This document shows, piece after piece, positions 24,760 to 32,887 of a DNA stretch of 52,056 nt (positions within the stretch are counted from its first letter, which is position 1; every line of letters begins with the position of its first letter). The position numbers and the translations under genes are program-made. Below the pieces are notes generated by a model, which saw only the letters and a program-made list of their open reading frames with translations, did not search any database and was not told the origin of the DNA. Source of the stretch: Saccharibacillus qingshengii (GTDB lineage: Bacteria > Bacillota > Bacilli > Paenibacillales > Paenibacillaceae); assembly GCF_013185195.1 (NCBI RefSeq), contig NZ_JAAZWC010000032.1, positions 1 to 52,056 on the forward strand. Direction: 5' to 3'.

Positions 24760-24796
24760 AAAAGGCGATCAGATTCGACTTCTGATCGCCTTTTTT
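24760..24796 (-). terminator. Terminator after pepF
   Basis: AGGCGATCAGA pairs perfectly with TCTGATCGCCT and has T-runs at both ends. It lies about 75 nt past the pepF stop. The rest of the 290-nt gap is AT-rich and holds the promoter at 24658. Confidence 0.85.
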
Positions 24797-24868
24797 CGAG
24801 TTTTCATTTTTGATATCCATGCAAATTTTAATTAAATTTTGAGGTTTTTTTACGTTTTCGGTTCGTTT

Positions 24869-26680
24869 TTATTGGCTCTGCCCGACTTTGGATGCAGTCA
24901 TCTCCAGAAAAGTTCGGACGTCCGACACACTTATATCGACTGCAGCCTGCCAAAAGTCCGGCTTGGTCAGATCCGCGCCCAAATGTTTGGCAGCCAGTTC
25001 TTCGACGGTCATACGCCCGGTATCGAGCAGCAGCGCGTCGTATTTCTCCGCGAATCCGGCCCCTTCCCGCTGCGCCTGCGCATAGATGCCCGTGCTGAAC
25101 AGATAACCGAACGTGTACGGAAAGTTGTAGAACGGAACGCCCGTATTGTAGAAATGCAGCTTGGAAGCCCAGAAATGCGGATGATAGTCGCCCAGCGCGC
25201 CGCAGAATGCTTCTTCCTGCGCTTCTACCATTAGATCGCTCAGATCCTGAGGAGTCAGCAGACCCTGGCGGCGTTTCTCGTAAAAGCGGGTCTCGAACAG
25301 GAAGCGCGCGTGAATATTCATGAAAAAGGTGATGCTGCGCTGGATTTTGTCTTCGAGCAGCACCATGCGTTCTTCTTCGTCCGCCGCTTTGCGCACCAGG
25401 GAATCGGCGACAATCATCTCCGCGAACGTCGATGCCGTCTCCGCCACGTTCATCGCGTACCGCTGGCTGAAGGTCGGCAGTTCGTCCATGACGTGCTGAT
25501 GATAGCCGTGGCCCAGTTCATGCGCAAGCGTCGAGACATTGGATGCCGTGCCGCTGTACGTCATGAAGATGCGCGTTTCCTTCGTCAGCGGAAGCGCCGT
25601 GCAGAATCCGCCCGGACGTTTGCCCGCCCGATCTTCCGCCTCGATCCAGTTATTGTCGAACGCACGCTGCGCAAAATCCGCCATACGCGGACTGAAGCTG
25701 CGGAACTGCTCCACGATCAGATCGGCCGCGTCATCATAGGCGATCTTGGATTCGGACTCGCCGATCGGCGCATCCACGTCATGCCAGCCGAGCTTCTCTA
25801 CGTTGAGCAGCTGTGCTTTGCGTTTCAGATATTCCACGAAGACCGGCTTGTTGTCGGTGATGACCTGCCACATCGTATCGAGAGTCTCGGCAGACATCCG
25901 GTTGATCTCGAGCGGCTCGCGCAGCACGTTTTCCCAACCGCGTTTCTCGTACAGCGACAAACGGAACCCCGCCAGATGATTGAGCGTATCCGCGCAGTAA
26001 TCTTCAACGTCGGCCCAGGCCTGCTCCCAGTTCCGCCCCATTTCTTCGCGCTGCTTCGGATCGGTGGAGCCGAGTTTGTTGGCGGCCTGCGCCGCAGACA
26101 AATGCTTGATCTCGCCGTTCTCTTCGGACTTCACGCGCACATGGCGAACGATCGTATTGTAGAAGCTGCTCCAGCCCTGATACCCGTCGACCGAGAGCGA
26201 GAGCGCGAGACTCTCAAGCTCCGGTGTCATCTTCTCGCGCGCCTGCAGGCGGCTCTCGCTAAGATTGAACGCAACCGGCGCGACCGCCTCCTGCTGCATC
26301 CACTCCGTCCAGACGGCATCCGGCGTATTCTGCAGCACGCTGTCGAACGTCGCGACGATGCTCTGCCAGCGGGCCCGGATCGAACCGACGCGCGCCGAGA
26401 GCTGCCCGGCTTTCTGGTCGTTCTGATCCTGCGCGCTCAGGCACGATACGAATGCGCCCGCCTGACGGAACCTTGCGGATACGTTCTGCACGTCGACGAA
26501 CAGCGGATCGAACGCCGCGGTTTGTTCGGCGGAGGCCGGAGGTTGAAGTCCATTTATGCGCTTTTGCAGATCTTCCACGTCAGCCGACAATTGTTTTAGA
26601 AAAGTATTGAATTCGGCCGAAGCCGACCCTCCCGGGAAAATCGTCTCCAAATCCCAGGTCTGTCTCAAACGGTTGCTCAT
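24869..26680 (-). CDS. M3 family oligoendopeptidase F-like metallopeptidase
   Basis: ATG 26680 behind AAAGGTGAGG gives 603 residues, typical of the PepF family. The zinc-binding motif is H387-E-L-G-H391, and the third ligand should be the Glu of the following ETAST-type helix (NVAETASTFAEM). The enzyme cuts short peptides in the cytoplasm. The N-terminal half is the helical lid domain. It is divergent from yycC. M3B enzymes of this size include PepF and YjbG of Bacillus; sequence alone does not choose between them. Confidence 0.92.
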   Translation of the reverse strand: MSNRLRQTWDLETIFPGGSASAEFNTFLKQLSADVEDLQKRINGLQPPASAEQTAAFDPLFVDVQNVSARFRQAGAFVSCLSAQDQNDQKAGQLSARVGSIRARWQSIVATFDSVLQNTPDAVWTEWMQQEAVAPVAFNLSESRLQAREKMTPELESLALSLSVDGYQGWSSFYNTIVRHVRVKSEENGEIKHLSAAQAANKLGSTDPKQREEMGRNWEQAWADVEDYCADTLNHLAGFRLSLYEKRGWENVLREPLEINRMSAETLDTMWQVITDNKPVFVEYLKRKAQLLNVEKLGWHDVDAPIGESESKIAYDDAADLIVEQFRSFSPRMADFAQRAFDNNWIEAEDRAGKRPGGFCTALPLTKETRIFMTYSGTASNVSTLAHELGHGYHQHVMDELPTFSQRYAMNVAETASTFAEMIVADSLVRKAADEEERMVLLEDKIQRSITFFMNIHARFLFETRFYEKRRQGLLTPQDLSDLMVEAQEEAFCGALGDYHPHFWASKLHFYNTGVPFYNFPYTFGYLFSTGIYAQAQREGAGFAEKYDALLLDTGRMTVEELAAKHLGADLTKPDFWQAAVDISVSDVRTFLEMTASKVGQSQ

Positions 26681-26757
26681 GCTCTTCCTCACCTTTCGCT
26701 TGCTAATGTAGGGGCCGGAACGCTGCGTCATAATCGGTTCATGGGCCTATATGGTGT

Positions 26758-26785
26758 TTGATAAGGCCTCATGGTACAGTATAAC
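26758..26785 (+). promoter_or_regulatory. Promoter of the yycC gene pair
   Basis: TTGATA and TATAAC separated by 16 nt on the plus strand, about 52 nt before the yycC ATG. Confidence 0.6.
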
Positions 26786-26836
26786 TATAGCGAAAACGTC
26801 TTATGAAGCCAAATCTGACACGGGAGGGAATCCATC

Positions 26837-27013
26837 ATGAGACCTCTGCAAATCTCGCCGGACACGGCGATCAAACTATCCAAACAGCTGAATGTTCCGA
26901 TCGAACATCTGATGCATATGCCGCAGCATATCCTGATGCAGAAGCTGGCCGAGCTGGCGAAACAGGAAGCGGAAAGAAAGACCGACAGCGACAAGACCGG
27001 GGAGAACGAATAA
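26837..27013 (+). CDS. yycC: YycC family small protein
   Basis: A 58-residue reading frame starts at ATG 26837 after GGGAGGG and ends with TAA at 27011-27013. The sequence begins MRPLQISPDTAIKLSKQLN and contains LMHMPQHILMQKLAEL, which I recognise as the YycC family of Bacillales. Function is unknown. It is a soluble, mostly helical protein with a charged C-terminus. The next gene starts five bases later, so the two are probably translated from one mRNA. Confidence 0.85.
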   Translation: MRPLQISPDTAIKLSKQLNVPIEHLMHMPQHILMQKLAELAKQEAERKTDSDKTGENE

Positions 27014-27017
27014 GCGT

Positions 27018-27248
27018 ATGATCCCTTTTGAAAAAGCACTGCCTTACGATCATCTGATGGGCGATCTCACGGTTCCCCAGTGTCCGTTCTGCGGAGCGGA
27101 GAACGTCCTGCTGCCGATCAAGCCGTCGGAACTGGAAGACATCCATACCGGCCGCAAGCGCCTGACGGTGTTTCCGTGCTGCCACGGCAGACTGACGGTG
27201 CTGGATTGCGACGACGATTATCTGATGACGGATACGGTCGTGAAGTAA
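27018..27248 (+). CDS. Small Cys-rich, probably zinc-binding protein
   Basis: This 76-residue protein has C-P-F-C in its first third, then C-C-H and a last Cys in LDCDDDYL. The two pairs could form a zinc ribbon; this is inference. The rest is short beta-rich segments (FPCCHGRLTVLDC). The ATG lies four bases after the yycC stop, indicating translational coupling. I do not recognise a named family. The 680 nt downstream up to the GH4 gene hold no gene, but a structured repeat, hairpins and terminators. Confidence 0.75.
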   Translation: MIPFEKALPYDHLMGDLTVPQCPFCGAENVLLPIKPSELEDIHTGRKRLTVFPCCHGRLTVLDCDDDYLMTDTVVK

Positions 27249-27278
27249 GGCGCGGTTGTTGTCGCGGGTGAAAGCCCT

Positions 27279-27460
27279 GTGCGGAAGGACCTGGGGGAAG
27301 GCCGGACGGGCTCCGGAGAAAGTCCGTTTCGGTCGCTTGCTGCAGCCGGGAAGCCGGCTTGGACAAGGATGAAAAAGCTTCCCGACTGCAAAGGCGAACG
27401 CTGCCGCTCCTGCACTGGACTTTCTCCTCCACTCTAAGCCTTTTTCAGAGTCCTGCGGAC
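27279..27460 (+). repeat. Structured dispersed element, copy A (candidate RNA or MITE-like)
   Basis: Three nested inverted pairs: GTGCGGAAGGACCTG (27279-27293) with CAGAGTCCTGCGGAC (27446-27460, imperfect); GGAGAAAGTCC (27315-27325) with GGACTTTCTCC (27417-27427, perfect); TGCAGCCGGGAA (27341-27352) with TTCCCGACTGCA (27379-27390, one mismatch). Between them are GTTTCGGTCGC (27326-27336) and CAAAGGCGAAC (27389-27399), which are identical in copy B at 42742-42931 although most stem bases differ. It lies in the 3' region of the yycC pair, before a terminator. Strand is assigned from that context. Confidence 0.75.
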
Positions 27461-27521
27461 TTCTTGGCCGGGATGAGAGCAAAACGCTTTACTCCCCTGT
27501 TTTTTGGGAAGAGGAAGATTA

Positions 27522-27560
27522 CAAAAGCCCTTCGAAGACTTTCTTCGAAGGGCTTTTTGT
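27522..27560 (+). terminator. Terminator after the yycC operon and element A
   Basis: AGCCCTTCGAAG / CTTCGAAGGGCT with a five-base loop, followed by TTTTTGTTAT on the plus strand. Confidence 0.8.
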
Positions 27561-27580
27561 TATAAAAAAATTAAAATCTC

Positions 27581-27721
27581 TGCCTACGTTGCCTAAAAAG
27601 CAGCGTAGAAAGGCAAAATCGCATAGATTTACGGCTAGGTTACATAAAAAGCAATGTAGGAGCACCTTTAAACCGAAAAGAAGAGTTTTATCGAGTCTAC
27701 GCTGCTTTTTCGGCAATCTAC
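27581..27721. repeat. Cluster of three related short hairpins
   Basis: Three imperfect palindromes of about 25 nt share a TTGCCTAAAAAGCAGCGTAG-like core: 27584-27608 (plus), 27635-27660 (plus, with ACAT/ATGT changes on both arms) and 27697-27721 (minus). Each forms a CTAC...GTAG stem with an A-rich loop. No gene is visible here. Confidence 0.6.
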
Positions 27722-27822
27722 CCCCTATATTCTCTCCTTTCAGAGTATTCTACGTTGACAGAAAATCAATCAAGGGTCCTCCTTATCCTTATGATCGATG
27801 AAGAATTGGGCGAACAATAATC

Positions 27823-27860
27823 AACGACCTTCGAAGAATATGCCTTCGAAGGTCGTTTTT
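27823..27860. terminator. Terminator between the yycC region and the GH4 gene
   Basis: ACGACCTTCGAAG and CTTCGAAGGTCGT form a 13-bp stem with a short loop. T5 follows on the plus strand and a weaker T-rich run on the minus strand. Confidence 0.7.
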
Positions 27861-27928
27861 GGCGAAATAGATTATAGAGTTCTACGATCAGGATCAATTG
27901 AAGCCAACACCCAACAGCCAACGAATAA

Positions 27929-29251
27929 CTAACGAACAGCCGCTTCATTCCGGAAAAAACGCCCCAGATATCCTTTGTTCCGCTCCAGCATCTCATCGAG
28001 CATCGCTTCGGCGTCGTTCACCGAAGGCACCAGCGGATGATGGGCCAGGGCGGTCAGAGCCAGCTCGCGGCTGCCGGTCACGGCCGCTTCGATCGCGAGC
28101 CGTTCGTACGCCTTCACAGCGTGGATCAAGCCTTTGGCGGCTTCGGGAACGATCTCGACCGGAACCGGAACAGGCCCGGTCTTCAAGACTTTGCAGTTCA
28201 CCTCGATGCAGGCATCGTCCGGAAGAAAATCGAGGATGCCGTTATTGGCGACATTCAGCGTCTGGATGTCGCCTTTGTCGTTATAGAGCGAATTCATCAG
28301 CTTGACCGCCGCTTCGGAGTAATAAGCGCCGCCGCGCTGTTCAAGCTGCTTGGGCTTTTCGGCCAGATTGACGTCTTTGTATAGCTCGAACAATTCGTTT
28401 TCCAGCCGCTGCACCGTTTCCGCCCTAGTCTCGCCTTTGGCCGCCAATTCCTGCTGCTCGGCCAGAAGTTCGCGGTGCAGATAGAAGTATTTCAGGTAAT
28501 AGGACGGGATTGCGCCAAGCGTACGCAGCAGCGCGCCGTTCCATTCGTACTGCGGCACATTGCGGGCGGAATAACCGTCGCGATTGTCCAGCAGTTCCGG
28601 CAGCTTCGACTGTCCGTCGATCTCGATCCGGCTGATATAATGCAGATGGTTGAGGCCCGCAAATTCGCAGTAAATGCGTTCGATCGGAACGTCGTAGAGC
28701 TTCGACAGCCACTTGTACGCGGCGATCGGCGAATTGCACAGACCGATCGTCCGAATCCGCGAATGTTTGTTGATCGCTTCCGTCACCATGCCGGCCGGAT
28801 TGGTGAAGTTGAGCAGCCAGGCATCGGGACACAATTCTTCCATGTCGCGGGCGACGTCGAGCAGTACAGGGATCGTCCGGAGCGCTTTCATCATGCCGCC
28901 GGGTCCCGTCGTTTCCTGACCGATCATGCCGTATTTGAGCGGGATCGTCTCGTCCCACCCGCGGGCTTCCAGCATGCCGACCCGCATCTGGGTCGAGACG
29001 AAGTCCGCGTCTCTCAGCGCCGAACGGCGGTCCAGGGTCAGCGAGACTTCGATCGGCAGACCCGATTTGGCGACCATGCGCTGGGCAAGTCGGCCGACGG
29101 TCGACAGCTTGCGCAGACCCGGTTCGATATCGACCAGCACGATCTCCGTCACCGGAAACGTCGCGTAATTCAGGATAAACCCTTCGATCAGCTCGGGGGT
29201 GTAGGAAGAACCGCCGCCGATCACCGCCACTTTCAATTTATGCTGCGTCAT
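27929..29251 (-). CDS. GH4 family 6-phospho-glycosidase (6-phospho-beta-glucosidase type)
   Basis: This 440-residue glycoside hydrolase of family 4 uses NAD+ and a divalent metal and cleaves by oxidation at C3 and elimination. The NAD-binding segment is VAVIGGGSSYTPEL and the substrate/metal motif is LNFTNPAGM (147-155). The metal ligands are C172 (LCNSP) and H202 (GLNHLH). GLNHL and overall sequence resemble LicH/CelF-type phospho-beta-glucosidases. Its start overlaps the kinase gene by four bases. There is no PTS in the operon, so the phosphate must come from another source, most simply the adjacent kinase. Confidence 0.88.
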   Translation of the reverse strand: MTQHKLKVAVIGGGSSYTPELIEGFILNYATFPVTEIVLVDIEPGLRKLSTVGRLAQRMVAKSGLPIEVSLTLDRRSALRDADFVSTQMRVGMLEARGWDETIPLKYGMIGQETTGPGGMMKALRTIPVLLDVARDMEELCPDAWLLNFTNPAGMVTEAINKHSRIRTIGLCNSPIAAYKWLSKLYDVPIERIYCEFAGLNHLHYISRIEIDGQSKLPELLDNRDGYSARNVPQYEWNGALLRTLGAIPSYYLKYFYLHRELLAEQQELAAKGETRAETVQRLENELFELYKDVNLAEKPKQLEQRGGAYYSEAAVKLMNSLYNDKGDIQTLNVANNGILDFLPDDACIEVNCKVLKTGPVPVPVEIVPEAAKGLIHAVKAYERLAIEAAVTGSRELALTALAHHPLVPSVNDAEAMLDEMLERNKGYLGRFFRNEAAVR

Positions 29252-30222
29252 GCACTCGCCGCCTTTACGCTTAATTGTTGATGAATCCGGCGATAAATCT
29301 CTTCATCCGTACCGCCCTGCTCACTCATCGCCATAAACAGTGCGCCTGCCACCGGCTCCAGTGTCAGAATGCCCAACTCGTAAGCGGGAGCCGCGGCCCG
29401 TACCTCTTCGTCCAGATACGGAACAATATAACGGCTGTCTCCGCGGGTCAGAATACTGCCGGCCATCACCAGATCGAACCGTTCGCTTTCCATGTCCAGC
29501 TTGCGGATGACCGCTCCGGCCGCGCGCCCAAGCTCCCGCCCCTGCCTGGCCAGAATACTTCTGGCCGTCTCGTCGAATTCCGCCACTTCGAACAGAAGCT
29601 TCGCCAGATCGGCCGGGATGTGTCTGCCGGTATCCAGGTAATGATGGAACATTTCTTCTTCCGACCCCATGCTCAGGCAGCGCAGGACCACTTCCGCCAA
29701 CAGGGTCGGCCGCTCCCGGCCTTCCCAGGCCCGAATCACCGAACGGAATACTTCGACGGCCAGATCCGATCCTCCGCCGAAGTCGCCGAACGTATACCCG
29801 AACCCGCCGACCTGAAGTTCTTCGCCCTGCCGGTTGATGCCGTAGCAGTTGGTTCCCGTCCCGCAGATCACGACGACTCCGTGAGCCTGCCGGGTACCCG
29901 CACGCAGCCCGATCACCGTGTCGCAGACGATCTCGTGGCGATCCAGGCCAAGCCCCGCGATCATGGGGCGCAGAATCCGGAAATCGGCTTCCCGGTCGGC
30001 TCCCGCCAGCCCGAATACGGAGCGGGCTACCTGCTCTTTGCCGATCCCCGCCTGTCCCAGCGCTTCGTCTACCGCCCGCCGGATATAGTGTTCGGCGATA
30101 TCGGCACCGAGCTGGTGGTTGCCGCAGCCGCTCGAAGCGCGGCCGGCGATCCGGCCCGTTTCGTCGCAGACTACGGCGAGTGTTTTGCTGCCTCCGCCGT
30201 CAACGCCCAGATAATAATTCAA
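29248..30222 (-). CDS. BadF/BadG/BcrA/BcrD-type sugar kinase (N-acetylglucosamine kinase-like)
   Basis: This 324-residue ASKHA-fold kinase has the phosphate-1 loop YYLGVDGGGSKT at the N-terminus, the phosphate-2 region VVICGTGTN and an adenosine-motif-like VMAGSILTRGDS. The family includes N-acetylglucosamine kinases. It is translationally coupled to the GH4 gene and lies 64 nt after the binding-protein gene. A kinase for the imported sugar, perhaps the intact disaccharide, would supply the 6-phospho substrate that GH4 enzymes need. That link is inference from context. Confidence 0.87.
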   Translation of the reverse strand: MNYYLGVDGGGSKTLAVVCDETGRIAGRASSGCGNHQLGADIAEHYIRRAVDEALGQAGIGKEQVARSVFGLAGADREADFRILRPMIAGLGLDRHEIVCDTVIGLRAGTRQAHGVVVICGTGTNCYGINRQGEELQVGGFGYTFGDFGGGSDLAVEVFRSVIRAWEGRERPTLLAEVVLRCLSMGSEEEMFHHYLDTGRHIPADLAKLLFEVAEFDETARSILARQGRELGRAAGAVIRKLDMESERFDLVMAGSILTRGDSRYIVPYLDEEVRAAAPAYELGILTLEPVAGALFMAMSEQGGTDEEIYRRIHQQLSVKAASA

Positions 30223-30286
30223 ATTGGTTGCCCTCCATCAAACCGCCGCTTCCGCATGTCTGTATTTATTTTTCGTTCGGACCGGT

Positions 30287-31945
30287 TTATCGGCCCAGCT
30301 TAGCCAGATTCTCTTTCCACTTTTGCGTTTTGTACTCCAGCAGCTTCGCGTAACCGACCTGCTGCGCGTCTTTTTCCGCTTGATCCATAATCGCCAGCAC
30401 GTCCGCTTCGCTGCCCGCGTTCAAGATGGCCTGGGCTTTGGCTTTCTCGTAGATTTCGCCGACGCTCTGTGCAATGATGCCTTCCGCCGAATCTCCGGCA
30501 GGCGACAGATTGACGAACTCCGTCGTGTCATACTGCGTTTTCCATGTGATCTCCGACTGCCATTTCGTTTCCCAGCTTTTCTTGTCTTCCGGCAGGGTGG
30601 CTTCGAACTTCATCTTGGAATTGTCCACGTAGACCGTGTTGCCGACCCACTGCAGATTGACCGTGGAATTCATCAGCTCGTCGCGGCCTTTGGTATCCGC
30701 GGTGAAGGCTTCGGTAAACAGCGGCGCTTCCTCTTCGTCGACGCCGTCCCAATACAGTCCTTCCGGTCCCCACATACTGATCCGCTGGCCTTCCGGCCCC
30801 GTGAGCCAATCGAGGAACGCGAAGATCGCTTCGGGATCTTTGGCCGTTTTGGAAATGACGCTGACGTTCCATCCGAGCTGATTGTAGGTGCCCGGGAAAA
30901 TTTTGTTCTTGTCCAGACCTTCTTTGTGTACCGGCCAGACCATGATATAGCCCGCTTCCGGATCTTCTTCGCTGAGCAGGGAGTTGCCGATCGCCCCGAA
31001 TTCGGTTGGGCTGGACGCCACGTAGACGGCCGCTTTGCCGGTAATGATCTTCTGCTCCACCTGTTCCAGCGGCTGCGTAAAAGCGTCCTGGCTGATCAGT
31101 TTGTCCCGGTACAGCTGATTGAAGTAGACCAGCGTTTCGCGGAATATGCCGTCCGTAAACACCGAATTCAGCGTATCGCCCGAAGGAACGGCCATCATGC
31201 TGAGCGAGCTGTACAGATAAGGACGGTTCTCCGCAAAAGCCGAAGTCATGATATCGATCGCTCCGGCGGACTGCCCGACTTCGAGCGGCACGACGTCCGG
31301 ATATTTTTCTTTGACCTGCTTCAGATAGGCGTACAGGTCTTCGGTCGTTTCAAGCGGTGGCTTGCCAAGCTCGTTGTAGATTTTCTTGTTGACCATATAG
31401 CCGGCATTGCCGTTGGGCTGCGTCGTATACCAGTTCGGGAACTGGTACAGTTTGCCGTCTTCCGAACGAAGCATATCGAGCGTTTCTTCGCCGGCCCATT
31501 TTTTGAGATTCGGATATTTGTCCAGATAATCGTCGAAAGGCACGATCGCACCGGCTTTGCGCAGCGTCTCGACATCCGCGCCGCGCTCCATCCACATCAC
31601 GTCCGGCAGCTCGCCCGACACGATCATCGTGCTCAGCTTCTGCTTGGCCTGGCCGCCGGAACTGATCGGAACGACGTTGACCTTCTTGTTGGCTTTGATC
31701 CATTCCGACGCTTTGTCCTCGCCCCAGTTCGGCATCGTGTACCAGTCGTAATGACCGTAGAACGAAAACTCCAGCGGGCTTTCGCCGAGCACGTAAGCGT
31801 CTTTGCCTCCGCCTTCGGCCGAGGTGCCGCTGCCGCCTTTGGCTTCTCCGGAGCCGGACGAGCCGCCCCCCGTACATCCTGTCAGTGCGAGTGTCAATGC
31901 CAGCAGAACCGATCCGAAACGCAGTGCCTTTTTACCGTTGCTCAT
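30287..31945 (-). CDS. Carbohydrate ABC transporter, solute-binding lipoprotein (family 1)
   Basis: ATG 31945 after GAAGGGGGC gives 552 residues. The lipobox LALTGC puts the lipidated Cys at 24, followed by a long Gly/Ser linker. The mature protein is the large LipO/LplA-like type usual with LplB/LplC permeases in Paenibacillaceae, about 100 residues longer than maltose-binding proteins. Aromatic residues are many, as in sugar binders. It would capture a sugar outside and present it to the two permeases upstream in the operon. The ligand is unknown. Confidence 0.88.
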   Translation of the reverse strand: MSNGKKALRFGSVLLALTLALTGCTGGGSSGSGEAKGGSGTSAEGGGKDAYVLGESPLEFSFYGHYDWYTMPNWGEDKASEWIKANKKVNVVPISSGGQAKQKLSTMIVSGELPDVMWMERGADVETLRKAGAIVPFDDYLDKYPNLKKWAGEETLDMLRSEDGKLYQFPNWYTTQPNGNAGYMVNKKIYNELGKPPLETTEDLYAYLKQVKEKYPDVVPLEVGQSAGAIDIMTSAFAENRPYLYSSLSMMAVPSGDTLNSVFTDGIFRETLVYFNQLYRDKLISQDAFTQPLEQVEQKIITGKAAVYVASSPTEFGAIGNSLLSEEDPEAGYIMVWPVHKEGLDKNKIFPGTYNQLGWNVSVISKTAKDPEAIFAFLDWLTGPEGQRISMWGPEGLYWDGVDEEEAPLFTEAFTADTKGRDELMNSTVNLQWVGNTVYVDNSKMKFEATLPEDKKSWETKWQSEITWKTQYDTTEFVNLSPAGDSAEGIIAQSVGEIYEKAKAQAILNAGSEADVLAIMDQAEKDAQQVGYAKLLEYKTQKWKENLAKLGR

Positions 31946-31971
31946 CGCTTTGCCCCCTTCGTCGCTTTTGC

Positions 31972-32865
31972 CTATTCTTTCAGAGAACCGACCAGCACAC
32001 CTTTGACGAAATACTTTTGCAGGAACGGATAGACGCACAAAATGGGAATGGTTGCGACCATCATCGTGGCCATCGACAGCGATTTGGAGGTGACGGCCTT
32101 CATCCGGCTCATCCGGCCCTGGGCTGCCGAATCCATCTGCGCCATCTGCTCGCTCATAATGTTGGAATTCAGAATCTGCTGCAGCTTCGTCTGAATCGGG
32201 AGCAGATCGGCGTTGCTGATATAGATGCTCGGCGTAAACCAGTCATTCCAGTGATACACGGCCGTGAACAGCGACAAGGTGGCGATAACGGGACCCGACA
32301 GGGGAAGCACGATCCGAAACAGAACGCCCCAGTTGGAACAGCCGTCGATTTTCGCCGATTCTTCCAGTCCCGCCGGCATGCTTTTGAAAAAGGTACGGAA
32401 GATAATCATGTTCCACACGCTGATAATCCCGGGAATGATCATGACCCAGAAAGTGTTGAACAAATCGAGCGAGCGGATCAGCAGGAAGGTCGGAATCAAT
32501 CCGCCGCTGAAATACATCGTGATGATACAAAAGATCATGTAGCCTTTGCGGCCGATCAGCTCGGACCTGCTCATGCCGTACGCGAAGATGGCCGTGGCTC
32601 CGATCGAGAGAAGCGTGCCGATCAGCGTACGCAGCACCGAGATCACGAAGCCGTTCACCAGGCGGCTGTCTTCAAAGACGACCTGATAATTTTCCAGCGT
32701 AAAAGCTCTCGGCCAGAAGGTAATGCCGCCGCGCAAAGTATCCGTTCCGTTGTTGAACGAAATGACCGCCGCATTCCAGAACGGATAGAAAGCGACAAAA
32801 GCCATGACGGCGAGCAGCGCATAGACCACCGTAAGCAGCACGTGGTCTCCGGTTGAAGGCTTCAT
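31972..32865 (-). CDS. Carbohydrate ABC transporter permease (LplC/YtcP type)
   Basis: ATG 32865 behind ACGGAGGTGC gives 297 residues. About six membrane segments and the EAA loop LEESAKIDGCSNWGVLFRIV mark it as an MalG-like permease of the CUT1 class. The Ala-Met-rich loop before the last helix is typical of LplC-like proteins. The usual final motif is K-Y-F-V-K-G-V-L-V-G-S-L-K-E. It pairs with the permease 22 nt upstream. No ATPase gene is in the cluster, so a shared MsmX-type ATPase is expected elsewhere. Confidence 0.88.
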   Translation of the reverse strand: MKPSTGDHVLLTVVYALLAVMAFVAFYPFWNAAVISFNNGTDTLRGGITFWPRAFTLENYQVVFEDSRLVNGFVISVLRTLIGTLLSIGATAIFAYGMSRSELIGRKGYMIFCIITMYFSGGLIPTFLLIRSLDLFNTFWVMIIPGIISVWNMIIFRTFFKSMPAGLEESAKIDGCSNWGVLFRIVLPLSGPVIATLSLFTAVYHWNDWFTPSIYISNADLLPIQTKLQQILNSNIMSEQMAQMDSAAQGRMSRMKAVTSKSLSMATMMVATIPILCVYPFLQKYFVKGVLVGSLKE

Positions 32866-32887
32866 GCCAACGCACCTCCGTTTCGAT

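Noticed and set aside
27118-27565. Several 60-100 codon frames on both strands across element A
   Set aside because: They overlap in all frames, lack ribosome binding sites and cover palindromic sequence.
30224-32032. Plus-strand frame of 602 codons
   Set aside because: Antisense shadow of the solute-binding lipoprotein gene; no ribosome binding site and no recognisable domain.
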